From the NCBI GenBank assembly GCA_019823025.1, contig CP081940.1:992001-1056000 (forward strand): a stretch of 64,000 nt of DNA. Direction: 5' to 3'. The position numbers and the translations under genes were made by a program. Each line of letters starts with the position of its first letter. Positions within the stretch are counted from its first letter, which is position 1. Of the stretch, positions 55,232 through 64,000 are shown in pieces. Below the pieces are notes generated by a model. It did no database searches, was not told the DNA's origin, and saw nothing but the letters and a program-made list of their open reading frames with translations. Source of the stretch: Methylophilales bacterium (lineage in GTDB: Bacteria; Pseudomonadota; Gammaproteobacteria; Burkholderiales; Methylophilaceae).

Positions 55232-56670
55232 AAAATGAATTAGAGATTTTTTTAGAGCAATTTGATAAGTTGACTCTAGATTCAAGACAAATTTCTAAAA
55301 ATACAGTTTTTATTGCTTACCCTGGTATGAAATTTGATGGAAGAGACTTTATTGAACAGGCGGTAAATAATGGTGCAAATGGAATTGTATTTGAATCCGA
55401 AAATTATAAAAAAAAATTAAATCTAAGTGTCCCTTCAATCGCGATCAAAGGTCTTAAAAATAAACTTTCTTCAATTGCAGACAAATTTTATGACTATCCA
55501 TCAAAAAAATTATCAATTATTGGAATTACGGGGACTAATGGTAAAACAACATCTGCTTATTGGTTAACGCAATGTTTAAATCATCTAGGGAGCAAAACAG
55601 CATTTATAGGGACCCTTGGATACGGAGATGCAGAGGATTTTAAAAAAACACAGAATACTACTCCAAGTGCAATAGATCTTCAGTATGTAATAAAAGATTT
55701 ATACAAGAAAAAATATAAAAATATTGCAATGGAAGTCTCATCTCATGGAATAAATGAGAATAGAATAAATAATATTGATTTCAATGAAAGATTATTTACA
55801 AATCTCACTAGAGATCATCTGGATTACCATAAGACAATGAAAGCCTACGCAGATGTAAAAAGAAAATTTATGTTGGATGGTAACAATGCGAGCATCATAG
55901 TTAATATTGATGACAAAGTTGGGGAGTCAATTTTTAAAAAATCTACCTTACCAAGTAAACAGAAAATAAGTTTCTCAATTCATAAGAAGTCAAAGATTCA
56001 AGCAACTGATATAAGTCAAAATAATAATAATTTAAAATTTAATCTTAGCTATTACGGAGAAAACTTCCCCATTACATTTAAATTAAGTGGCTATTTTAAT
56101 GTCTATAACGTATTAGGTGTCGTTGGTTGTTTAAGTGCAAGAGGGTATGAAATAAAACAAATAATTGATAGCCTTAAGTGTATAAAAGTAGTTCCAGGGA
56201 GATCCGAATATATAATAAGTAATGATGGTCTTCCGTCAGTAATGATTGATTATGCTCATACAGATGATGCATTAGAAAATATTTTAAAAAGTGTGAAAAA
56301 TAATCAATTCAGAAAAATACTATTAGTTTTTGGCGCTGGTGGAGGAAGGGATAAAGGTAAGAGGAAAGCAATGGCTAGAATTGCTGAGAAGTTCGCTGAT
56401 CGATGCATCATTACAACCGATAACCCAAGAAATGAAAACCCAATGGACATCATTAAAGATATTAGTAGTCACTTTAATAAAAAGCCGATAGAAATTATTG
56501 ATAGAAAAGAAGCTATATGTAAGTCAATTGAAATAGCTAGTAAGGAAGACCTTGTAGTCATTGCGGGAAAGGGAAATGAGGAATTTCAAGAAATAGGCAG
56601 TCAAAAAAAATATTTTTCTGACAGAGAAGTGGTTGAAAAATTTTTAAAAGAAAGGAAATCAAAAAATTAA
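55228..56670 (+). CDS. murE: UDP-MurNAc-tripeptide synthetase MurE (meso-DAP type)
   Basis: Adds the third amino acid of the stem peptide, 480 aa. Seen: LTLDSRQISKNTVFIAYPG, ATP site IGITGTNGKTTSAYW, NTTPS, MEVSSHGI, and DNPR (TTDNPRNENP), the signature for meso-diaminopimelate. Its TAA stop at 56668-56670 is part of the ATTAA junction with murF. Confidence 0.96.
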   Translation: MKNELEIFLEQFDKLTLDSRQISKNTVFIAYPGMKFDGRDFIEQAVNNGANGIVFESENYKKKLNLSVPSIAIKGLKNKLSSIADKFYDYPSKKLSIIGITGTNGKTTSAYWLTQCLNHLGSKTAFIGTLGYGDAEDFKKTQNTTPSAIDLQYVIKDLYKKKYKNIAMEVSSHGINENRINNIDFNERLFTNLTRDHLDYHKTMKAYADVKRKFMLDGNNASIIVNIDDKVGESIFKKSTLPSKQKISFSIHKKSKIQATDISQNNNNLKFNLSYYGENFPITFKLSGYFNVYNVLGVVGCLSARGYEIKQIIDSLKCIKVVPGRSEYIISNDGLPSVMIDYAHTDDALENILKSVKNNQFRKILLVFGAGGGRDKGKRKAMARIAEKFADRCIITTDNPRNENPMDIIKDISSHFNKKPIEIIDRKEAICKSIEIASKEDLVVIAGKGNEEFQEIGSQKKYFSDREVVEKFLKERKSKN

Positions 56671-58009
56671 TATATCTATTCAAGATATTTATGAAGCAGT
56701 TTTAGGTAAAAATCCTAAGTCTATAGAATTTCTCAAAAAGAAATTTCATTCAATTAGCATTAATTCAAAAAAAATAAAAAAAAATGACATATTTGTTGCG
56801 ATAAAAGGCCTGAATTATGACGGGCATGACTATGTCAATGAAGCTTTTAAAAATGGAGCAATAGCGGCAATAATTTCAAATGAAAAAAAAGTTTCTAGTA
56901 ATACAATATTAGTAAACGATACAAAGAAATCATTAGCAGACATTGCCTCTTTTATTTTAAAGAAATTTAATCCATTTATAATTGGAATAACTGGAAGCAA
57001 TGGCAAGACAACTACGAAGGAAATAATTAAATCCATATTAGATTCAAATTATGGTCAAAATAAAATCCTAGCCACGCATGGAAATTATAATAATGATATT
57101 GGACTTCCGCTTACTATCTTTAATCTAAATTCATCTCATAACCATATAGTGCTTGAAATGGGTATGAGTCACGCCAATGAAATTAGTTATTTAGCTAATA
57201 TTGCTCCTCCAAATTTAGCTGTGATTACAAATATTGGCGAAGCTCATATTGAAAATTTTAAAAATAGAGAAGCGATAGCAAGCGAAAAAAAAGATATTTT
57301 GCGAAATCTTCAAGCTAATGGAGTAGCAATATTGCCCAAAGAAAGTGAATTTTTTAATTTTTTAGCAAAGGATTTGAAAAATATAAAAGTATTATCTTTC
57401 GGTATTGAAAAGGATGCTGATATCACTTGTAAATTTTTAAATAGTAAAAAAATTCTTATCAAAACTCCTAAATATGACCTTGAGATAAAGCCTAAATTAT
57501 TAGGGCATAATAATATTTCAAATATTTTAGCCGCCGTAGCATGTGCTTATCAGTTAAAAATAAACCCGATAAAAATTAAGCAAGGTATTGAAAATGTAAG
57601 GCCCATCCCTGGTCGATTAGAGTTAAAGGTGGGGAAACAAGGAACAGCAATAATAGATGATACATATAATGCAAACCCATCAGCATTTCAATCAGCCATA
57701 GAAGTTCTTGATGGATTTCAAGGAAAAAAAATTTTAGTCATTGGAGATATGGCTGAACTAGGGGAAAATTCAAGAATATATCATCAAGAGCTTTCCAGAT
57801 TGATTAAAGAGACTAAAATAGATATTACATTAGGTGTAGGAAAATACGTCAAAGAAGTAATAACATTACTTGATGGAAAAAATACTTGGTTCAATAGTAA
57901 GGACGGATTAGTTAAGTATTTATATTCTTGTATGAAAGATTCAACTATTCTTGTAAAGGGATCAAGGTCAATGAAGATGGAAGAGATTGTAGAAAAATTA
58001 ATAAAGTAG
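56666..58009 (+). CDS. murF: UDP-MurNAc-tripeptide:D-Ala-D-Ala ligase MurF, apparent ATT start
   Basis: 447 aa if started at ATT 56666, against 452 in E. coli. The N-terminal domain (ISIQDIYEAVLG, SINSKKIKKNDIFVAIKG, YDGHDYVNEA), ATP site GITGSNGKTTTKE, GNYNNDIGLPL and DDTYNANP are one open frame. No ATG, GTG or TTG exists in frame between the stop at 56645 and the GTG at 57149, which would remove the ATP-binding site. ATT 56666 lies 9 bases after AAAGGA and overlaps the murE stop (ATTAA). ATA 56672 or ATT 56678 are less attractive. Confidence 0.9.
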   Translation: MNISIQDIYEAVLGKNPKSIEFLKKKFHSISINSKKIKKNDIFVAIKGLNYDGHDYVNEAFKNGAIAAIISNEKKVSSNTILVNDTKKSLADIASFILKKFNPFIIGITGSNGKTTTKEIIKSILDSNYGQNKILATHGNYNNDIGLPLTIFNLNSSHNHIVLEMGMSHANEISYLANIAPPNLAVITNIGEAHIENFKNREAIASEKKDILRNLQANGVAILPKESEFFNFLAKDLKNIKVLSFGIEKDADITCKFLNSKKILIKTPKYDLEIKPKLLGHNNISNILAAVACAYQLKINPIKIKQGIENVRPIPGRLELKVGKQGTAIIDDTYNANPSAFQSAIEVLDGFQGKKILVIGDMAELGENSRIYHQELSRLIKETKIDITLGVGKYVKEVITLLDGKNTWFNSKDGLVKYLYSCMKDSTILVKGSRSMKMEEIVEKLIK

Positions 58010-58024
58010 TTGAGAAAGTAAATT

Positions 58025-59128
58025 ATGTTATACGAATTTCTAAAATGGCTATCAAATGATTACACGATGTTGAATATATTCAACTATCTATCCTTACGTG
58101 CAGTTTTATCCGTAATTACGGCGCTAACAATTTCATTTATATTTGGGGGCTGGTATATAAAAAAATTAGGTGACTATAGTTTTGGACAATATGTTCGAGC
58201 GAATGGCCCCACTACACATATTGAGAAAATGGGCACACCCACGATGGGAGGCGGATTAATTTTAATATCAATTTTAGTATCAACATTATTATGGGCAGAT
58301 CTTTCGAATACTTATATATGGCTTATGATTTTCGTAACAACATCGTTTGGTGCGATTGGCCTAGTTGATGACTACAGTAAAATAAAACATAAAAATTCTG
58401 ACGGAATGTCGGCACTAACCAAATACTTTTTACAGTCAATTGTTGCTATCGTTGTCGCCTTGTACCTTTTCTTAAATGCAAATACCTCGCAAGAGACTTC
58501 TCTGCTGGTTCCATTTATTAAAGATTTGAGTATACCGTTAGGCTTTATTGGATTTATAGCTTTGACTTATTTGGTTGTAGTGGGCAGTAGTAATGCCGTT
58601 AACCTAACAGATGGGTTAGATGGGTTAGCAATCATGCCAGCTGTAATGATCATTAGTGCCCTAGGTATTTTTGCTTATTTAGGGGGTAATGTTATTTTCT
58701 CGGATTATTTAGATATACCCTATATTAAAGGTGCCGGTGAGCTAGTTATCTATTGTGCAGCCCTTGCGGGTGCTGGTCTCGGTTTTCTTTGGTTTAATGC
58801 ATACCCTGCAGAGGTATTTATGGGAGATCTTGGTTCTCTGTCTATTGGTGCTGCAATGGGGACGATTGCAGTTATTGTACGACAAGAAATTGTCTTGCTA
58901 ATTATGGCAGGTATTTTTGTAGTAGAGACAATTTCCGTCATGCTACAAGTTTCTTACTTTAGATATTCAAAGAAAAAATATGGCAAAGGAAGAAGAATTT
59001 TTTTAATGGCACCATTGCATCACCACTTTGAAAAAAAAGGGTGGAAAGAAACGCAAGTTGTTGTTAGATTTTGGATCATAACAATGATGCTTGTTCTTAT
59101 TGGTCTTGCAAGCCTTAAAATTCGTTAA
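58025..59128 (+). CDS. mraY: Phospho-MurNAc-pentapeptide transferase MraY
   Basis: Integral membrane enzyme forming lipid I, 367 aa with about ten membrane helices. Signatures: [60 protein letters not shown] and [14 protein letters not shown]. Stop and murD start overlap as TAATG. Confidence 0.97.
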   Translation: MLYEFLKWLSNDYTMLNIFNYLSLRAVLSVITALTISFIFGGWYIKKLGDYSFGQYVRANGPTTHIEKMGTPTMGGGLILISILVSTLLWADLSNTYIWLMIFVTTSFGAIGLVDDYSKIKHKNSDGMSALTKYFLQSIVAIVVALYLFLNANTSQETSLLVPFIKDLSIPLGFIGFIALTYLVVVGSSNAVNLTDGLDGLAIMPAVMIISALGIFAYLGGNVIFSDYLDIPYIKGAGELVIYCAALAGAGLGFLWFNAYPAEVFMGDLGSLSIGAAMGTIAVIVRQEIVLLIMAGIFVVETISVMLQVSYFRYSKKKYGKGRRIFLMAPLHHHFEKKGWKETQVVVRFWIITMMLVLIGLASLKIR

Positions 59129-60570
59129 TGGAAATAAAAAAAAAATCAGAAGTTTCAGCACTCGAAGAAATTAAGCATATTTTAGTTGTCGGTTTGGGAA
59201 AGTCAGGCTTATCCTGTATCGATTATTTAACAAAGCAAATAAAATTCAAAAAAAAATTATTTAAAATTAGTGTCTATGACAAAAATAAAACAGTAAAAGA
59301 ACAACGGAGTCTGTTAAAAGATCTAGACATTATAGAAGTTTATTCGGGTGATATAAAATTTGAATTTTTAGATAAAAAGTCTCATGTATTTTTAAGTCCA
59401 GGAGTCAGCCTGGCAGAAGTAAATAAATTTAATCAAAAATTTAGCATCATCAATGATATCTCTTTATTTCTAGAACATTTGTCAGATAATTCAAATAATT
59501 TGAAAGTCATTGGTATCACAGGAACAAATGGAAAGACAACCACCTGTTTATTCCTCGAGCATTTATTAATAAAGGCTGGTTATAAGGCTAAGTCATCTGG
59601 AAATATTGGCAATTCGCCTTTAGATTTAATTAGCAAGTTAGAAAGTCTTGAGGTTGTAGTTCTTGAAATTTCAAGTTTTCAATTAAACCCCTTCAAAAAA
59701 AATGGATTTCCAGGTAAGAAAATTGATGTAGGAGTTTTTCTTAATTTTACTGAAGATCATTTAGATATGCATGTCAGTATAGATGATTACCTACAATCAA
59801 AATTAGCTTTATTAAAATCAAGCAAAAGGCACGTTATTAATGAGGATTTAATGAAAAAACTACCTAAGCGGTTCAAAGATATAACATTCATGCATATTGA
59901 TGGAGGTAATATAAAGAATGAGTTTTCAGAAAAAATATCACAAGAAAAATATGTAATTTGTTCTATTGAAGATAGTAAATTTATTATTAATAATAATAAT
60001 AATTTTAAGGTGTGTATTAAAGAATCCAAATTATTAGGTAATCATAATGAATTAAATATTGCTGCAGCATTTGCAGCATTTAGGTGTCTAGATATATCTT
60101 TTTCAAATTATCAAGATGTTATAAAGAGCTTTAATGGCGCTCCCCACCGTATCGAATGGATAAGGGATGTAAATGGCATTAAATTCTATAATGATTCTAA
60201 AGCTACGAACGTGGCATCAACTATTGCAGCATTACAATTTTTTAAGGGCGAAAATATTTTTTTAATTGCTGGAGGTGATAGCAAACGATTATCTATAGAA
60301 CCATTAAAAAAATATTTAAATAAAAATGTATCCCATCTATTTTTAGTTGGTAAAGATGCTTTAGTAATTAAGAAAATATTTGTAAAACTAAATAATCTAA
60401 AAATTTTTATATGTAAAGATCTGACCGTTGCTGTATCTGAAGCATTTGATCATGCTACTGTAGGAGATATTATTCTGCTATCCCCATCTTGCTCAAGTCA
60501 CGATATGTACCAAAATTATGTTGAGCGGGGTGAGCACTTTAACAAAATAGTACGCTCATTAAAAAATTGA
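59128..60570 (+). CDS. murD: UDP-MurNAc-L-alanine:D-glutamate ligase MurD
   Basis: 480 aa Mur ligase. N-terminal Rossmann-type VVGLGKSGLSCIDYL, ATP site VIGITGTNGKTTTCLFLEHLL, ISSFQL, NFTEDHLDMH, GAPHRIEWI and NDSKATN are conserved. A little longer than E. coli MurD (438 aa) owing to Lys/Asn-rich loops. Confidence 0.96.
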   Translation: MEIKKKSEVSALEEIKHILVVGLGKSGLSCIDYLTKQIKFKKKLFKISVYDKNKTVKEQRSLLKDLDIIEVYSGDIKFEFLDKKSHVFLSPGVSLAEVNKFNQKFSIINDISLFLEHLSDNSNNLKVIGITGTNGKTTTCLFLEHLLIKAGYKAKSSGNIGNSPLDLISKLESLEVVVLEISSFQLNPFKKNGFPGKKIDVGVFLNFTEDHLDMHVSIDDYLQSKLALLKSSKRHVINEDLMKKLPKRFKDITFMHIDGGNIKNEFSEKISQEKYVICSIEDSKFIINNNNNFKVCIKESKLLGNHNELNIAAAFAAFRCLDISFSNYQDVIKSFNGAPHRIEWIRDVNGIKFYNDSKATNVASTIAALQFFKGENIFLIAGGDSKRLSIEPLKKYLNKNVSHLFLVGKDALVIKKIFVKLNNLKIFICKDLTVAVSEAFDHATVGDIILLSPSCSSHDMYQNYVERGEHFNKIVRSLKN

Positions 60571-61727
60571 AAATATTTTCAGCACAAACTAATTATAATT
60601 TACCAATTTATGATTATCATCTGATATGGGCCTCACTTCTTCTTTTAGGCGCTGGACTTGTAATGGTTTATTCCTCTTCAGTGGACATAGCAGCAAGTAG
60701 TAAAGCACTAAACTTTAATAGTTACCATTACTTAATAAGGCAGTCCATATATATATTATTAGGTTTTATCTTTGGATATATTGCATTCTTGATTCCTCTA
60801 TATTTTTGGCAGAAAATTGCTCCCATTTTATTTATATTTGGATTGATTTTATTGGTATTAGTTTTGGTCCCTGGGGTTGGTAAAGAGGTGAATGGGAGTA
60901 GAAGATGGATATCATTGATTATAATTAATTTTCAACCTTCAGAGCTTGTGAAGCTTTTTACTGTAATGTACGCCTCAGATTATGTCTTAAGAAAATCTAA
61001 ACAAATGAGGACCATAGTGAAAGGTTTTTTACCTATGTTGGGAATAATTGTTCTTACAGGATTCCTTCTTCTCTTAGAGCCTGATTTTGGAGCATTTACT
61101 GTAATTACAGTAATAGCGATGGGGCTTCTTTTCTTAGGGGGCCTTACATATAAAATATTTTTTAGTTTATTGTTTTTTGCACCAATAAGTATCTACTACC
61201 TTATTACATTGCAACCATATAGGCTCGATAGAATTATTGGATTTTTGGATCCATGGGACGACCCACTAGGTAAAAGTTACCAATTGACGCATTCATTAAT
61301 GGCGTTTGGTAGAGGTGAATTTTTTGGCTCAGGACTAGGAGCAAGTGTAGAAAAATTACAATATTTACCAGAGGCACACACTGACTTTATACTGGCAGTC
61401 ATAGGCGAAGAATTTGGTTTGTTGGGAGTCTCTATAATAATAATTTTATTCGCATTTCTAGTTGTTAGGATGTTTGGAATTGCTAAAGAATCCATCCAAA
61501 ATAAGAAGCCATTTTCTGCATTAATGGCACAAGGTATTGGGTTATGGTTTGGGATACAGGGCATAATAAATATGGGAGTAAATTTAGGACTTTTCCCTAC
61601 AAAGGGGCTCACACTTCCGCTTTTGTCATATGGAGGAACAGGTATTTTGATAAACATGATTGCTATTGCGATTGTACTTAAAATTGATTACGAGAATAGA
61701 AGAAATATGCGAGGGCAATTTTATTAA
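60567..61727 (+). CDS. ftsW: Septal peptidoglycan polymerase FtsW
   Basis: SEDS glycosyltransferase polymerising lipid II, 386 aa with ten hydrophobic segments. Seen: GAGLVMVYSSS, NGSRRWISL, LEPDFGAFTV, YRLDRIIGFLDPWDDPLGKSYQL, PEAHTDFILAVIGEEFG, LPLLSYGGTGI. It starts at TTG 60567 in a TTGA overlap with the murD stop. Its TAA is part of the ATTAA junction with murG. Confidence 0.95.
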   Translation: MKIFSAQTNYNLPIYDYHLIWASLLLLGAGLVMVYSSSVDIAASSKALNFNSYHYLIRQSIYILLGFIFGYIAFLIPLYFWQKIAPILFIFGLILLVLVLVPGVGKEVNGSRRWISLIIINFQPSELVKLFTVMYASDYVLRKSKQMRTIVKGFLPMLGIIVLTGFLLLLEPDFGAFTVITVIAMGLLFLGGLTYKIFFSLLFFAPISIYYLITLQPYRLDRIIGFLDPWDDPLGKSYQLTHSLMAFGRGEFFGSGLGASVEKLQYLPEAHTDFILAVIGEEFGLLGVSIIIILFAFLVVRMFGIAKESIQNKKPFSALMAQGIGLWFGIQGIINMGVNLGLFPTKGLTLPLLSYGGTGILINMIAIAIVLKIDYENRRNMRGQFY

Positions 61728-62784
61728 AAAAGTAAATATTACAATTGCGGCAGCAGGAACTGGGGGGCATATAAACCCTGGTATCGCTATTGCAGATAAT
61801 CTTCAAATGGATGGATATAATATTTCATGGCTTGGAACCCCAAAGGGAATGGAAAATAAGTTAATAGACAAAAATAAATTTCAATTTTTTGCATTATCAA
61901 TTTCCGGTATACGGAATAAAGGATTATTAAAACTAATACAGTTACCCTTTATTTTGACAATTTCGACAATTCAGGCTGTAAAGGCACTTAAAATTACAAA
62001 GACAAAATTATTGATTGTTATGGGGGGTTATGTTTCCTTGCCAGCAGCATTGGCGGCTAAAATTTTAAACATAAAACTTATTGTGCACGAACAAAACTCA
62101 ATACCTGGATTAACAAACAAAATTTTATCTTTCATCTCTAATCAAAACTTTTCAGCCTTTCCGAATAGTTTAAGAAAATCAAAAATAATAGGTAACCCTA
62201 TAAGGAAAGAGATAGAACAGGTAAGAAATCCAAAAAAAAGATTTTTTAATAGAAAAGGCCCTTTGAGGATCCTTATTTTTGGAGGTAGCCTGGGGTCAAA
62301 ATCATTCAATCAGCTCTTACCATTTATTTTTAAAAAAATAAATGAAAATAATAAACTATCAATTATTCATCAATCTGGCGAAAAAATGTTTGAATTATTA
62401 AAAGAAAGCTATAAGGGCGCAGACTTCAAAGTTGAAACCAGAAAGTATATTTTTGATATGGAAAAAAAGTATAATTGGGCAGACATTGTGATTGCAAGGT
62501 CAGGCGCATTAACAGTTTCAGAGTTGATTACTTCTGGATCTGCCAGTATATTAATTCCCTATCCATTTGCTGTTGATGACCACCAATTTTTTAATGCAAA
62601 AATTCTCAAGGATGCAGGTGCCGCAGAAATTATAAGAGAAAAAGACCTAGAAGAAAAATTAGTATTTAATTTGGCAAAGTTAAACAGAAAAAAATGTGAA
62701 AATATGGCACTAAAAGCAAAAGAATTGCACAGATATGATGCATGTGCCGAGGTTCGAAAGGTATGTAATACATTACTTAAATGA
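61723..62784 (+). CDS. murG: UDP-GlcNAc:lipid I transferase MurG, apparent ATT start
   Basis: Makes lipid II; 353 aa if started at ATT 61723, against 355 in E. coli. Family start is clear: KKVNITIAAAGTGGHINPGIAIAD, then GGYVSLPAALAA, HEQNSIPGLTNK, GGSLGSKSFN, SGALTVSEL and PFAVDDHQFFNA. GAGGG at 61711-61715 sits 7 bases before ATT, and ATT overlaps the ftsW stop (ATTAA), as at murF. The only near conventional start, TTG 61660, adds 21 unconserved residues and has no Shine-Dalgarno. It overlaps murC by ATGA. Confidence 0.92.
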   Translation: MKKVNITIAAAGTGGHINPGIAIADNLQMDGYNISWLGTPKGMENKLIDKNKFQFFALSISGIRNKGLLKLIQLPFILTISTIQAVKALKITKTKLLIVMGGYVSLPAALAAKILNIKLIVHEQNSIPGLTNKILSFISNQNFSAFPNSLRKSKIIGNPIRKEIEQVRNPKKRFFNRKGPLRILIFGGSLGSKSFNQLLPFIFKKINENNKLSIIHQSGEKMFELLKESYKGADFKVETRKYIFDMEKKYNWADIVIARSGALTVSELITSGSASILIPYPFAVDDHQFFNAKILKDAGAAEIIREKDLEEKLVFNLAKLNRKKCENMALKAKELHRYDACAEVRKVCNTLLK

Positions 62785-64000
62785 AAAACAAAATAAAAAG
62801 AATACACTTTATAGGAATTGGTGGATCCGGCATGAGTGGTATCGCGGAGGTGATGCAAACACTAGGCTTCACTGTAACTGGATCTGACCTGGCAATTTCA
62901 GATACAATAAAATCACTTAAGAAATTAGGCATCAAAGTTTACTCCGAACATAATAAAGCAAATATAAAAAAAGTTGATACGATCGTATTTTCAAATGCAA
63001 TTTCAAGAAATAACCCTGAATTAATAGAAGCGAAAAAAAATAAAGTACCAATGATCTCAAGGGCTGAAATGTTATCTGAATTGATGCGGTTTAAAAGGGG
63101 AATTGCAGTTGCAGGAACGCATGGAAAAACAACCACCACAAGTTTAATAGCCTCGATATTAACCGAAGCAAAAATTGACCCTACTTACGTTATTGGTGGA
63201 AGATTAAATTCCATGCTAAAGAATGCAAAGCTTGGTAAGAGTGATGTAATCATTGTTGAAGCTGATGAATCAGATGCATCATTTCTTCACCTAAACCCAA
63301 TTAACAGCGTCGTCACAAACATAGATAAAGATCACCTTGAAAACTATCATGGTGATTTTGAAACGCTAAAACAAACATATATAGATTTTATTCACCAAGC
63401 ACCATTTTATGAAAATATTTTTTTATGTATTGACGATAAAATTTTAAAATCGCTAATACCTAAAATTTTAAGACCTATAGTGACCTACGGCACATCCAAA
63501 GAGGCACAAATTAGAGCAATAGATATCACTCATGAAGGCAGAAAAGTAAAATTTAAAGTAATTGATAATAAATACACAAAAAAAAGATTTACGGTCTCAA
63601 TAAATTTTCCTGGAGAACATTTTGTTAGAAATACGCTTGCTGCAATTGCTGTAGCGCTTGAGTATCAAGTATCCATAAAAGATATAAAAAATGCCTTAAG
63701 CAAATTTAATGGCGTAGGAAGAAGATATGATGTATATAAAAATATTTGTAAGAACAAAAAAAATCTTACTGTTATAGATGACTATGGGCACCACCCCACT
63801 GAAATTGAAGCGGTAATTAAGGCAACAAAAAAAGCATTTCCTAGACGCGAAATAAATTTAGTTTTCCAACCACATCGATATACCCGGACAAGAGATTGTT
63901 TTGATGAATTAGCTAGAGTCCTTCAGCTGCCTAATAAAACTTTTTTATTTGATATTTATTCTGCAGGAGAGTCAGAAATAAACCAAATCTCATCTCAAAA
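62781..64000 (+). CDS. murC: UDP-MurNAc:L-alanine ligase MurC (3' partial)
   Basis: First Mur ligase, adding L-Ala. About 406 residues are visible and the frame runs off the right edge. Seen: RIHFIGIGGSGMSGIAEVM, ATP site AGTHGKTTTTSLI, VVEADESDASFLHL (written here as IIVEADESDASF), NIDKDHLENYHGDF, and DDYGHHPTEI with FQPHRYTRT. It starts at ATG 62781, overlapping murG by 4 bases. Confidence 0.96.
   Translation, partial: MKNKIKRIHFIGIGGSGMSGIAEVMQTLGFTVTGSDLAISDTIKSLKKLGIKVYSEHNKANIKKVDTIVFSNAISRNNPELIEAKKNKVPMISRAEMLSELMRFKRGIAVAGTHGKTTTTSLIASILTEAKIDPTYVIGGRLNSMLKNAKLGKSDVIIVEADESDASFLHLNPINSVVTNIDKDHLENYHGDFETLKQTYIDFIHQAPFYENIFLCIDDKILKSLIPKILRPIVTYGTSKEAQIRAIDITHEGRKVKFKVIDNKYTKKRFTVSINFPGEHFVRNTLAAIAVALEYQVSIKDIKNALSKFNGVGRRYDVYKNICKNKKNLTVIDDYGHHPTEIEAVIKATKKAFPRREINLVFQPHRYTRTRDCFDELARVLQLPNKTFLFDIYSAGESEINQISSQ

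Noticed and set aside
57149..58009. Short MurF of 286 aa starting at GTG 57149
   Set aside because: It would discard a conserved N-terminal domain and the GKTTT ATP site that are in open frame upstream.

Overview
The window is an AT-rich bacterial chromosome segment with very tight gene packing (many 1-20 bp overlaps and gaps). It most resembles a small-genome methylotroph of the Methylophilales (Betaproteobacteria; OM43 or 'Methylopumilus'-like). The basis is a lanthanide-type methanol dehydrogenase operon (xoxF-xoxJ-xoxG), a soluble NAD-dependent Mo formate dehydrogenase (fdsGBA-fdsC-fdsD) and proteobacterial housekeeping synteny. The taxonomic call is inference; no 16S gene is present.

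Layout. 1-4678: tolQ (cut by the left edge), tolR, tolA, tolB, pal and cpoB, the Tol-Pal envelope system. 4698-6003: queE and queC (queuosine precursor). 6093-8522: rpsP-rimM-trmD-rplS, in which both ribosomal proteins carry repeat-encoded C-terminal tails. 8644-12345: xerD, folB, plsY, tsaD, rpsU, yqeY. 12384-16270: dnaG, rpoD and a CAU-anticodon tRNA. 16387-21044: alkA-like glycosylase, SDR, exported pentapeptide protein, HU, umuD and umuC. 21056-27224: rodZ-like gene, Na+/H+ antiporter, TPR/oxygenase protein, BrkB-cNMP fusion, proline iminopeptidase. 27575-32569: xoxF, xoxJ, xoxG, ndh. 32575-39019: lplT, phoH-like, bcp, then moeA-mobB-mobA-moaA on the minus strand. 39139-45144: the fds operon. 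45150-51391: membrane glycosyltransferase, rpmE, rho, trxA, dolP-like lipoprotein, rsmI, pyrC. 51417-51696: RNase P RNA. 51879 to the right edge: the division/cell-wall (dcw) cluster mraZ, rsmH, ftsL, ftsI, murE, murF, mraY, murD, ftsW, murG and murC (cut by the right edge).

How it works together. Methanol would be oxidised in the periplasm by XoxF, passing electrons to cytochrome XoxG with XoxJ as accessory protein. Formate is finally oxidised to CO2 by the Fds complex, giving NADH for the Ndh-2 enzyme. Molybdenum-cofactor genes lie divergently beside fds, so cofactor supply and enzyme are neighbours.

Most notable. (i) rsmH is split by a one-base frameshift at a run of 11 A. (ii) murF and murG have no ATG/GTG/TTG at a plausible place, and both appear to start at ATT in an identical ATTAA overlap with the preceding stop codon. 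(iii) Perfect 51-bp and 48-bp tandem repeats encode the tails of S16 and L19. (iv) UmuD has an N-terminal basic, possibly DNA-binding extension, and a 25-bp near-palindrome ends on its start codon. I see no prophage, IS element, CRISPR array or defence island.
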